64,000 nt of DNA, taken from contig JACDQD010000004.1 of NCBI GenBank assembly GCA_019843655.1, positions 26,051,872 through 26,115,871 of the forward strand, given 5' to 3'. A model generated the notes under the pieces. The model was not told where the DNA came from and made no database searches. It saw nothing but the letters and a program-made list of their open reading frames with translations. Each line of letters starts with the position of its first letter. Position 1 is the first letter of the stretch. This document shows positions 43,001-54,576 of the stretch, one piece after another. The position numbers and the translations under genes were made by a program. Source of the DNA: Lethocerus indicus (lineage: Eukaryota; Arthropoda; Insecta; Hemiptera; Belostomatidae).

Positions 43001-45142
43001 AAAGATATTTCTAATTGTTGTCCGTTAATGCTCCTTTAAGCAGTCATATCCGGTTCTAACATTTTAGGAATACTGTATAATTTTTGCTGTACGTTGATAA
43101 TTTAAATATTTCGATAGTTTAATGTGACCCACCGCATCTTGGAGGGCTCTGGCGGCGACAGCTGCTGCCACACGAATGTTCTCTTTGCACTCGTTCAAGT
43201 TTTCGTTCTCGTTGTAGCCGAGCCCCTCGGGCCCAAGACCGGCCACTGCCACCGCGAAGAAGTTCGAGCCCATGTTGTTGTAGACTCGGGCTTTGCCCAA
43301 CTCCAGCCCCGAACTAAAATGGACGGCCATGATTCGTTCCAAATTTTAATAATTCAATTAGCGTCAGCGCTAAAGTGCTTAAATTCAACCGAGCTGTCCT
43401 TTCAGTTATGCATTCATAGGAGCCACTGACACCGTTCCCTGATGCTAACAAGGTTGAAGATAACCCTTCTGGGGGCGGTGAAAATTTAGAATATCATCAT
43501 TTCTACGTCTCGCCATAGTCAGTGGTATGCATTGTTATATTATGCGCTAGTACGGCTAGTATGTGTTATATTAGCCCAGAGTACCAAACAGTGACAGTGC
43601 GGACTTGCCTGCCTCCTTAATTTACTGACGTAACTGTTAAACCCGAACATGGACTAAATTAGCCGGTTCAGGCAGGTGTGTCCTCAGTAGAATGATGATC
43701 ACACACTTACCCTTCCTCTGTAATAATCAACTTGTGAGTCGATAAGTGTCAGCCAGTGGCATTTGGGTCATTTCCGCCTGACCTTGTCTAAAGAGCGAAG
43801 GAGAGTTTCATTCTATGTCTTTAACTTCCATAAATTCCAAGTTAAACATAGCGATTGTGTTTTTAATTTGAAATAACTACTATTAAAAATAGTCAGAAAT
43901 TCAAGACACTTCGACTAGTAATTTCTCAAAGATTTCGATCGTGAAGGTCACGTAGCGAACTTCATTTACCGTATATAAACGTTCACCTTGACACAGCGTA
44001 AATTATACATTCATAAATTATATTTACGATAAACTGAATTCCAGTTTCGCGTTTACGAGCGTCATAAACCTCTTTTAACGATCGCGCCGAAGGGCGTTTA
44101 GCAAATAACTTTTCAGTTTTCATGATCAAGGCGAACGGCCTAAGTCACAGTGATATTAGTTCGGGATCAGGTTTGGCTGGGTGTACTGCTTTTACATTTC
44201 TGTTTGTACTTTCGTTTTACCTCTTAATAGAACTCTTTTCTGGTTTGAATTATTTTCGAAAAATTGTTGTTCGCTATAAGAGCGAATGGCGTAAAAGTCG
44301 ATTCAAGACTGTAACTTCAGACAGCAGAATTTATACGACATACCCTTTAAGCGTTTCCCTCAAAGCTCCTCCCACCTCTTCGTCGAACTTGTTGCCGGCC
44401 AACGTGAGTTTGTACTCGCCCGGGTTGCAGCCGTCGTAGGCCCCAAGGACCAGGCCGCGCTGAAAACAAACGAACCCGTTTTATTCATTTATTTATTTTA
44501 TTCCGTTCGCTAGGCGTTTTGAAACTGCCGACAGATAGGCCGAATCCGGTTAATATTTACTACAGGGGCCCCCCTAGGTTATCGCGCGTGTTCGATATAT
44601 CGATATCGTCAACTGGGTCGGCCATCTTTGTTTTCACAACGAGCAATCATTTCTGTTTTCGAATCTGACGGGAAGGGTTTGTTTTTTTTGGAAATTAGGT
44701 GGTTTTTTGTGTTTGAGTAATCATTTTTGTTTTCGAATCTGACGGGAAGGGTTTTTTTTTTAATTAGGCGGTTTTTTTTGTATTTGAGTAGCTACGGAAG
44801 TTTTAGTTTTATTATATTATTTTTTATATATTTCTTTTCGCGTCATAATTACTTTCTTTCCTTTTACTAAAAAAAAACCCCGTCGGACGCCTTAATAAAG
44901 GTACGCGATGTGAAAACAAGGATGGCCGACCCAGTTGACGAGATCGATTCACCCGTATATATCGATATATCGAACACGCGCGATAACCTAGGGGGCCCCT
45001 GTAGTAAATATTAACCGCCGAATCCGGTACTCACCCTGCCGGGGCCAGCTCCGCATACGTCCTCAGCGTACCCTCTCCTCGCTGTCGCGTACCTTGACGG
45101 TACCCGGACCAGCCTCCTGAACACCGATCGCGCCCCAACCAT
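37033..45142 (-). CDS. M17 leucyl aminopeptidase-like protein, copy B (S-LAP-like)
   Basis: Complete 11-exon gene, 526 aa. Exons (minus strand): 45142-45035, 44459-44344, 43313-43133, 41946-41798, 41454-41352, 40870-40690, 40458-40312, 39934-39743, 39375-39226, 37991-37915, 37209-37033. All donors are GT. Lengths of exons 2-10 equal those of LAP-A and LAP-C. Domain order is as in LAP-A, ending with SGRPTRTL and a short Cys-terminated tail. Site residues K281, D286, K293, D304, E365 and R367 are kept, and the DSGG motif is intact; the metal-binding Asp of NTDAEGR is G363. It is the closest of the three to a working enzyme. Exon 1 (36 aa) is Arg-rich and free of acidic residues for its first 26 residues, a good mitochondrial presequence. 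Exon 9 has two in-phase acceptors three nt apart (39375 or 39372). Introns are much longer than in the other copies; intron 1 contains a transposon. Confidence 0.93.
44548..45016. mobile_element. 469-bp inverted-repeat transposon (MULE-like MITE) in LAP-B intron 1
   Basis: Left terminus 44548-44638 and right terminus 44909-45016 are reverse complements over about 90 bp, both beginning GGTTAATATTTACTACAGGG read inward; the right one carries an extra 17 nt or so. The element is flanked by the direct repeat GCCGAATCC at 44539-44547 and 45017-45025, a perfect 9-bp target-site duplication. Long termini and a 9-bp duplication are hallmarks of Mutator-like elements, so I read this as a non-autonomous member. 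There is no transposase. It ends 18 nt before the LAP-B exon 1 donor. Confidence 0.8.
44641..44785. repeat. Two tandem units inside the transposon
   Basis: Two imperfect copies of a unit of about 72 bp, starting GAGCAATCATTT at 44641 and GAGTAATCATTT at 44715. Both share CGAATCTGACGGGAAGGG followed by a T tract. A third unit appears to start at about 44786 but diverges. This fills most of the space between the left terminus and the centre of the element. Confidence 0.8.
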
Positions 45143-45818
45143 TCTCGATAATAGGCTCTTGAAAAATTTGAATTAAAAAATCGATCCCTCCAATTTAGAA
45201 TTTTGTCGTAATTAATTTGGCCGAACGGTCTTGAATATGATGTTGTTGTCGCTAAGGGAACCCCGTGTGAAATGTGAAAATATACAACCTGGAATTTTCC
45301 GTCTATTGTTTTCGAGAAAACACATTTCGTTCGTCACTAATTGTCCTAACGAGTGTAATATACAATATTAAAAAATTTGCCGAATGGTTATATATCTATT
45401 ATATTTTATTGTACTGTTATTCAATTATATTTGTAAATGTATAAATATACATACGCAAAGGGTAAATTATAAATATTTGTATAATAGAGCATAGTGACAG
45501 CTGATACGTTTGTCAATATTGTATCTATCAATCAATTAACGGTTGAATGCAATCCATTTTAGGCTGAATAGAGGAAATATTTTTGTTTTATCTGTTTATA
45601 ATTAAACAAGGCCAATAGTATTCGATAATTAATACTGCCGTGGTCTTATATTCCCAATATTATAAACCATACTACTCTGTGTTGAATAATAGAAAACTGA
45701 TTTCAGATTTTTTAGACGTATATATTTTTTATAGCCCCCAATGTCGATTTGACAAATTAAATATTTGAATTAATAAATTATGGTTTTGGCCACCGATTTT
45801 TCCTATTCTTTTCTTGTT
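45143..45818 (-). promoter_or_regulatory. Compact spacer between LAP-C stop and LAP-B start
   Basis: The 676 bp must hold the 3' end of LAP-C and the promoter of LAP-B, as both genes run leftward. It is strongly AT-rich, with no canonical AATAAA close to the LAP-C stop and no clear core promoter motif. No other gene fits here. Confidence 0.5.
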
Positions 45819-48800
45819 TCAGAATTCGGTTTTGTCCGTTGGGCACGCCATCTGGTATAGGAACTGGACCAGGGTTCTGGTTGGGCGGCCGCTCATAGTG
45901 TCCTCTCTAAGATAGGGGAAGCCTATCCCGGTCGAGAGCATCCCCGTGCCGGTAATGTCCATATGAAGGAAGTCTGTCGCTGGAGCGAATTCCTATTTGA
46001 ATATCAAAAAAATAAGTAATTAAATATTATTATGCATCGGAGATTTTTGTTTGATTTTGATTTTCTTAAACACAAATGGTTTCCCAAAACAAGTACAAAA
46101 CTTTTCCATTCTTCGTATTCCTGGAATTCTCAGTTTTCGAAAATCTTAGTGACAAACGTAATACTACAACGGTTTTGAGTGTAATGTCTTTCGTATAGTC
46201 AGGTTTTGTGTCAGTAATTTAACTAACTTTCGTAAAATATAGGTAAAATAATTTATTTATTTTCATAATTTCTTATAGTATCCTTCAAATTAACCAACTA
46301 GGGAGGTGAGGCAGGCAATTATTATGGTTGCAAAAACGAATTGGCTTATATAATTTACGCATAAATATACGTAAGAGCCAAAATGACACAACGGACATTG
46401 ACAAATGGAAGGTATTTGTAAGTGTGTCTTCCGGCTCGGTCGAATGGACTCACCTGTAGGAAAGCTGCCCCAACACACGGCTCCCCGCCTCCACCCTTTC
46501 CAACGTTGCTCACGTCCACTTCCGGTTCATCTGCAATTCAAAATTGCGGCTAATAAATTTCAGAGATTACCACATTCAGATTGCCATCTGAACATAAGGT
46601 TACATGGCCAATTTGATCATAATTTTAATGAGTTTCAGGACCCTGTTGATTAGCGAACTTTAAGAACGATTTTTTGTCTAAATGAAATATTTTAATTCAA
46701 TCCGATTTATTCATTTCTTTGCACGGGGAAATAAATTGCATTGTAAATTACAGTAATCATAAGTGAGTAATGGCCGGTAAGTTAGAATGTCTAATCGAAA
46801 TTCGTGCAATTAATATATTTGGAGTTAAAAACGGATTGAAAACAGAAGAAATATGATAGATTACATTCAGTTTCATAAACGATACTGTGGAAAGAAATCA
46901 TGAGTTTTTATTGGTTTTCACCTGTAATTGCCTTAATTAGAAATTCATAAGGTACAGTCGGGGCTTGAATTGAGCCAGTTTGGTAGTTTAATGAAGGTAC
47001 CTGCTATCCTTCTGGTGAAGTAATTCCAGAGCGGGAACCGCCAGACCCTGTCTCCAGTTTCGGCCCCAGCCTTCTTCAATTCCTCCCAGACTATGTCCGA
47101 GGTTGTGAACACGCCCGAACACGAGGCTCCCAGCGCCGTCCTCATGCCCACTGAAAAGAGAATTCAACAATAGACAAATACTGAGAATGAACTCCCGAGA
47201 ATATAATCAGTTGATAAAATAGACACGAGTACAATGTTAGAACTGTTTTCCATATAAATAAATAATTTGTAGGTGCACCATTCATGGTTTTTGTCATAGA
47301 TACTGCAAGCTCTATTAAACAGTCCCGTTGCACGAATTGGTAATGTGATTACCATAGACAAGACTATTTTTAATATTTCACGCTCGGAATTTCACAGTCA
47401 GACAATAAAGCTCGATCAGTTTGAGAGAATCAGTTCTATCGTCAGGTACACTTTTGATAGAAGTATTCACACTTCCATCCCCCTTGTATGTTTACAATCT
47501 CTCGGTCAATAATTTATTGATAATAAGCAATATTATGAACACTCGGGCATAGGTTAGATGACACTCGCTGGTCAAATTCCGCGCAAGTTAGTCCACTGAA
47601 GATAGTTGAGCAGTTTGGATTAACAGTTACTTGTTAGAGTGCCGACTGTGATGACTAGGCACGGTTTGTATTTGGCGGCGTAGGAAAGGGCGTCGGCAAT
47701 GGCGAGCCTATCCTGGCGCGAGGTGTCCTCCACCCGTATCGTCTTACCGCCCAGGCACTTGAACACGTCCCCGGGTTTCGGAGCCATCCCGCCGGGCATG
47801 TTCTCACTCAGCGGTATCAGCGCTGCACAGTGTAATTTTAAGTTCGTTAATTAATTAATTACTGCATTCCTTCCAAAAGATATTACTGAGTTTTTGGGCC
47901 CACTTCCTTTTCAGACGTTTGTAAGGAACGTTTGGGATGTCAGGAGTTGTATTTTTGTACGGTAAGGTCACGGACAAACGACACCTTCTTAGGCTGATGT
48001 GCATGGACACTTTAGAATAGAAAATATATATTTTTGCGACAGTTTTTCGGAGATAATTGTGGCATGGATAGAATCACGAGGCCTGCACATCACGCTTTAT
48101 TAATTTATGCTCTTCAAATCACCAATTCTGAATGTTTACCGATTTTATTACAAATTTAATAGAGACAAGAATTAATGTCCAAACATACCGTTGACGTTGA
48201 TCGGTATGCTCAAAGCGGCGAGAGCTTTTATCGTGGCAACTATGACGGCGGCCCCCGCCATATCGGCCCTGAACTCGGACATGCCTCGACCCTGCCTCAA
48301 GCAAAGTCCGCCGCTGTCGAACGTACTTCCCTTACCTGAAAAATGAACGCGAACATATGGAACTAATAATCTGCACGTCAGAGATAATATTTACGATAAA
48401 CTGAAATTTTAAAAATTGTTATTACATAACACCCGGAATAAAATGTAAGCTCCCCCCTTCCACCTATTATGGTACGATGAAAAGGTCCCACTTTCTCCCC
48501 TTTACGAATTTGAAATGTTCCGGGATATTTGACTCGTTGCGCAATTAGTAGAAATATTTAAAACGGATGAGCACAATATTGATATTAAGAGACATTAATA
48601 AATGGATGATTAAGGCGCAGGAAGGAGAGTTGGGGCCAGAGAAAACAAGGAGTACGTTTCATTTCAACTTTTTAAATTTAAGTATTACATAGGTAATACA
48701 TACCTATCATCATTATTGGTTTGTCGTCCTGAGCGCCGCCGCAATACGCTATTTCTAGCACGACCGGAGGTTCGCACGAGCCTTTGGCTACGGACAAAAA

Positions 48801-50288
48801 AGCGGTCCAGCATTTTTCTTCAAGCCAGTCTTTATCCCTCACGTCGACGCTGACGTTGCACGGGCACAGTATCTCCGCAGCTTTCTGAAATCCAATAAAT
48901 AAACAAGCATGTGCATACTAAATAAAACGAATTATCAAATCGCGTTCTACCTGGCTGCTTAAATCAAAAGCAGTATATCAACACCAATGTTCTTTTTAAT
49001 TGAGAATCCTTACGATATATAACATAAATTATCCAGGAATTAATTACCGAAAAGCTAATATATTTTATGAAGCTCTCATTGTATCACTTACTCTTGAAAA
49101 TATTCCAGGGGTCATTAAATTTGCGGGCGTGTCTTCGAGATTTCTCGCCCAATTCTGGGCCTCGGCCTTGTGCACACCGCGCTCCCATCCTTCCCTGCTC
49201 AACAAACCATTACAAATTAGCCGGCGATCTACACTTTAATATTTAAAAAGTTCATTAGCAACTGAACGCGTGTAGTACGCGCTTACGTATCTGGGTCGTC
49301 CGACAGGCACACAACCGATGTCGGTTTTCTGTGTCTTCGGTCCTTGTACTCCTGGTACCTCCAGACCGCAAGGCAGGCACCTTCTGCCGCCGCCTCTGCG
49401 TTGCTCAATCCCTCCACTATTATTTCATTCACGCCCTATGAATACAGATCCCTGAATGAACTATCGCACTTTCATAAAATTAACATGATTCAAGTGTTAA
49501 GCCATGATTCAAAGTGTGGGTCAAAGACGCAGTTCGAGATTGCTTGAGTAGTATCTATAAAATTATACTGTCATGAACATTGATGAACATGTGAGGACAA
49601 AGAATTAGGGGAAAAAAATTAGGTATTAACAAAGTAGAAAAAACGTCTACAGAAGTTACCATATCCTGGAGTGCTCTGGCGCCGACGGAAGCGGCTATCC
49701 GGACGCTTTCTTTACACTCGTTGATGTTCTCGGATCTGTTGTAGCCGACACCGTCCCTGCCCAAGCCGGTCACAGCTATAGCGTAGAAGTCGCATCCAAG
49801 ATTGTTGTAGACTTGAGCTTTTCCCAACGCTATACCCGAACTGCAGTTGAACAGGAAATTATAGACTCTGTCGATAATTCTTATATGAGCTTTTCACAGT
49901 CGTCATTGTTGTACAATACAGACAGGATGTTTCATCGTACATTATTAAGTCCTACGCACTGAATAATAATATACCGACTATCCTTACTCTTTTAACAGTT
50001 CTCTCAACCGTCCGGAGACTGCCTGATCGAACTTATTGGCGGCGCACGTGAGCTTGTACTCGCCTTGGGCGCATCCGTCGTAAACTCCCAGGATGAGTCC
50101 TTTCTGTAAAACCGTTGGAGCTGTTCAACGTACCGGCCAGACGGAAACAACAATCGCAGTAATCGAACGTCGGGAGAAACAGTAACTGAACCCACCCTGC
50201 CTGTTCTGGTACCGCAATAGTCTGCGTAGCGGCGGCACCAAATTCTGCCGAAGGCCGATCCGAGGCGCAACACCCTTTTCGAGTCCAT
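45819..50288 (-). CDS. M17 leucyl aminopeptidase-like protein, copy C, predicted inactive
   Basis: Complete 11-exon gene, 520 aa. Exons (minus strand): 50288-50196, 50103-49988, 49840-49660, 49435-49287, 49194-49092, 48884-48704, 48335-48189, 47822-47631, 47150-47001, 46530-46454, 45992-45819. All introns are GT-AG, and every exon has the length of its LAP-A counterpart. The M17 fold motifs are kept: [31 protein letters not shown] and SGRPTRTL. By alignment with bovine lens LAP, K276, D281, D299 and R362 remain, but the catalytic Lys is R288, the metal-binding Asp is S358 and the metal-binding Glu is Q360. Three of seven site residues are changed, so aminopeptidase activity is very unlikely although the frame is intact, which points to a non-enzymatic role. 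The 31-aa first exon is Arg-rich, apart from D2 and one later Asp, and could target mitochondria. Confidence 0.93.
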
Positions 50289-53200
50289 ACTCTCTTAAAT
50301 CGATCGAACAATAGAGCAATTTGGAAAAATTCAGATTTTTTAAAAAATCTACGATTGGATATTTCAGAAAAGCGGTTCAATAAATGAAGTAACCTGGTAA
50401 ACGAATTTGCGACAATGGCCCTGGGGTCCTTTGTTGCCGGGGCACTAGAGAAGCCTGACACTGGATATTTGCGATTTGACGGGATGTTATTATCACGTCT
50501 ATATCGGGGTTATGACCGAAAAAGTGCTTAGCGGTATCAACAGACCGGATATGTGCTAATACCAAGTATTAAGTAAAGTGCTGTATCCTAAAGGTAAGTG
50601 ATTAAAGCCATGTTATATGGGTGAGTGAATGGAGTACGTTATAAACTAGGTCGTCGGATAAGTGCTCGGGATGTAATTTTCCAGGTTATTAAATCTGATT
50701 CGTACATAATGTTGAATTATGGAAAATTATTGAATTATTGAGGTTTGAACCACAAAATGAGAGCTCGTAGTGGTTTTTCACGGCAGAATAAGGGCCGGAC
50801 GAGGTTTATTAACTACGTGCGTTAAGATCACGTTATTTATTCTCGTTATATTTGGAGCTACTAAGAAAAAGTTAACGAAACTATTGCCTGTATAAAATTG
50901 GCACCGAGTAATCGCTTTGTGAAGATAAACTAATATATTACAAAATAAACACTAATGTTCGCTGTAGGTTCGTGATGTTTCTGTCTCCTCTCGCTGGTTT
51001 GGTCACTCTGGGAATTAATTTTCTCATTTATAATTTTGTTTTTCTTATGTTTGAAGATTTCCAGGATATTATAGAAAACCTGGAAAACATCCAAAAAAAA
51101 ACATCCAAAGTGCTAACAGTGACTAACACCGCTACTGAAGATGGCGAGCAGCCGAAACCGGTCTAGCAAAAGACCAAACCAGCGAGAGGAGACAGAAACA
51201 TCACGAACCTACAGTATTCCAACCCCTCGCAGAACACAAAACAGGTATATTAAACTAATGTTCGCCTTTTTTCCGAGGTTAGTACGGCGTCGGGATTTAA
51301 AAAGGTCAAACCGGAAAATCCGTTTCGATTGCTGAAATTGTAATGAACAGAGAAATGCTCGAATCAGCACCTTTTTTTATCTGTCCAAACATAAAACGGA
51401 ATTGGGCGCGCTCGACGTCAAATCGATGTTAAATGGGGAGGAAGGTCGAGGGGTAGTAGCTTGCAGGGCGGGGGGGTTGATTCGATAACGCTTCTTAAAA
51501 ACTCTGGCGGGCGCTCCTCCCCGCTCTCTTCTCCCAGCGGGCTGGTCCAATCCGAACCGACCTAATCAATCTAATCATCTAATCCGGGAGGCTCCCGCGG
51601 GAACTCACCGGGACTCACTTAATTACAGCCGATCTGCATACCGGCTCTGTCTGCTCCGGTCTTCCGTCCCGGTTAAATGACAACCCCCAAACCCGTTCAA
51701 TCAATCCAGCGTTAATCAACCCTGAAATCTAGGTTTTGAAATAAAAATAAATGTCCCTACAATGTCCCATAAGCTATTTAGAATTGTTGAGTCCGGTAAG
51801 GTACAAGTACAGAAATAATCGCGCATTTTATATCATTTTCCTGAAGTATTCTTACATTATTCTAATTCGTCAATTTGTCATCCTGGTCCTGTCTCCTGGT
51901 TGACGACATTGCTAGTAATATTCCGTATTATAAGAAAAACAGTAAGAAGTTCAAGCAAAACTTAATGATTTACATGTCGACCACCGATGAACGATTATTC
52001 CTAAAATCACGCTCACAATGGTGGTAAAAATTAGAGCATAGACATGATGTGACCCCCCAATCACCGGTGCTTCACTGACAGGGAAGTAAGGCGAACACTA
52101 AATACTCTGTAGTGACATCTCTGAAAGTGCTACAGGATTACTTCAACACCAAGTCGAATTGCATAAGTAACGGGTGGCAGTAGAACCGGTTCAAGACAGA
52201 CAGTTAATTAGACGAGGTTGGATGATATTCTGACCCTTCATATGGCGGTGGGAATATCACTGCGCTAAATTAAGCTAAATGGGTTTCCTTATTGGCATTC
52301 TGCACCTGGTTGAGGCTCATACCCATGTCGATATTTGATGAAGCAACCTTTCAGAGATATCACTCTCTATACGGCCTATGGTGGCATGGAATGATGCTAC
52401 CCTGGTGTCATATTCTTAAAATTAACTTAAATTTTAATAATTAAAATTTCTAAAACATAATTACACTTTTGTTTTGTGCTACATTCACTTCAAGTGCTAC
52501 ATATACCTCAGTTAAAATTTTAGTAACGGTGACTAGGAGCCAAACAGTCGATCTTCGATCAAATTGGAGAAGGTTCCAAAGCTTTCTCAGATTAACTAAA
52601 TCAAGGATATTTTCTTTATTCCGCGTCCTATATAAATGACCGAGATTTGAAATAGCCTGCATATCAACGACGGGTTTACTTGAAACTAAGACGAGATTTA
52701 TATCCTCCGCATGTTTTAAATAGGACAGTAATCACCGAGGGAGAGGCGAGTGGGTGTTTCCCACGGGAACCTCGGCCCGCTCATCGGGATGAAAGCAGCG
52801 CTGCGAACAAAGCCGGCGGACACAAGAGATATTAGTCTGATGAACCGAACCGTACCGTACCGCGTCTTTGGTAAAGTTTATTTATACGACTCAGGTGCAA
52901 GTATAACGTTATGTAAAAGTTGTTGCGGGCCTACTTGTTATGGAAAGACCGGGGTATGGTCTTTGTTATCGGGGGCGGGGTGACCACCGACTCTCCTTCT
53001 CTTTCCCACCTTGCATTACTCTATTCCCGACTCTTTCCCTCTCCTCCTCCTCCTCCTCCCTCGTTCTATCTCCTTCTCGCTCGCTCTCCCTCCCCCCCTC
53101 CCTCTCAAACACAAATACAAGCACTGCTGTAAATTTCTCAGGAGACATCCCCTCCTTCCAACCCCGCCGTGTTGAGCCCCGGTTTCATTACTCTCCCTCC

Positions 53201-54576
53201 TCGCCACCTCCATCTTCTCTCTCACTCTCTCTGTCGTCGTAACGCCACTAAATCTCTCCAAATATTGTTATTTACTGTCTCAAACTTCTTCCCCCTGCCC
53301 CCACCTCAAGCGGGCTGGCCCGCATGTAACTCCGGCACAGATCTCGAACCGAGACCCGGTTTGTTCTATTAATTTCCCTTGACTTCGCCTCCTCGCGTTC
53401 CCCACTAAAACTTAATCCACCCGCGCATTCGGAAACGGGAGGCATTTTCCCAACAAATAATTGGAATCACCGTCACTGGAAAGGCTAAGGTTTCAATATT
53501 TTCATTGTATGTCGCCGAGTGAACAAACTACCAAATGTTATTCTACAGTTCAAAAATATAGCCCAATAGTGATCTCGTAGTTTCATGCAGAAATGACCAG
53601 TAAAGATACATGTTAATATATAAAAAATTAAGTTAGCACTTAATAAATTTAAAATGGCGTGTTCACTATTTAATTCTTTGTATTATGTCTCATACTCAAA
53701 ACGGCGCTTAAATTACAATATATCATTGTACATATGGAAAATAAATAACAAGCACAAACTCAAAAAATATTTTACTTTCATATTCAGGTTCCGACAATTC
53801 TGAACACAATTTCTTCTTCTAGGACCTTCCTAATGTGGGTTCTTGGGTTACTCATTAATTAATATGATGTTTTCAAACTATCTTCATTTATTTTCCTGTA
53901 ATCAATAGTTATTAGATAAATAGGATAAAACAAGTAATAAGGAATAACAAGGTCATGAAATCGGAAACGGGTGAATCATGAACAGTTTCATGATTCGATA
54001 CACAATAACTAAACAAAACTATTAAACAGTATAGGCGAGCTTATAATAACAAATTTAATCGATACCGATCACTAATATTTATTACAACTAGATGTGATGA
54101 TTGAGAATCCATTTGCACATTATAATTTCTGTACTAAAGTTTTATCGCAAGAACGAATTATGGTAGTGTAGAACACATGTCGGTCGAGAAAACAGGCACA
54201 TTCGGTAATGTAATATTAATTTAATTTGCTGTTGTATAACATATTGTCTATGCAAAATTGTGTTCATTAATACAAGAAATCGAAATCTTCCCGGCCAACG
54301 TAATTATTTGCTATACTTATGACAATATCTTACAACAGAATATACTAGATTGTACCAGAGGAATGACCAGATTGTTATATTTTATAATGAGCTAGTTGTT
54401 TAAAATTAAATTCGCAACGCGTACAAATAATAAATAACTATATACAACACAAAAAACACATTATCTCGCGTCAGTGATATTTCACGGCGTCTTATATTAA
54501 ACGGAGCGTTTTCCGATTCAAAAGAGAGCATTTAAGCAAGCAATACGAACGGTTGAGTTTACCGAACGTTTCGGAA
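50289..54576. other. Intergenic DNA between LAP-C and the GMC gene
   Basis: It holds the upstream region of LAP-C on the left, the hairpin repeat at 50962-51253, and GC-rich islands at about 51420-51720 and 52900-53420. The second island is pyrimidine-rich with TCC repeats and gives Ser/Pro-rich artificial ORFs. The last kilobase is AT-rich and should contain the GMC 3' UTR. No further gene is supported. Confidence 0.6.
50962..51253. mobile_element. Interspersed repeat R1, long hairpin copy
   Basis: Two perfect 43-bp arms, 50962-51004 and 51172-51214, are reverse complements of each other, each containing the block TCTCCTCTCGCTGGTTTGGTC minus its end base. The 12-bp direct repeat ACTAATGTTCGC at 50951-50962 and 51254-51265 flanks the structure and may be a target-site duplication. 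Right of the second arm is TCGCAGAACACAAAACAGG, shared with the copies at 15933 and 61686. No real coding capacity; two short ORFs inside it are by-products. Confidence 0.65.

Noticed and set aside
44560..44610. hAT or piggyBac assignment of the intronic element (CAGGG and TTAA seen near its ends)
   Set aside because: The inverted repeat continues outside both motifs to GGTTAA, and the direct repeat is 9 bp, not 8 bp or TTAA.
50972..51335. Two 64-codon ORFs on the plus strand
   Set aside because: They lie wholly or largely within the R1 hairpin repeat and follow its arms; not genes.
52940..53242. Ser/Pro/Leu-rich ORFs on both strands
   Set aside because: Generated by TCC and CT simple repeats in a pyrimidine-rich island.
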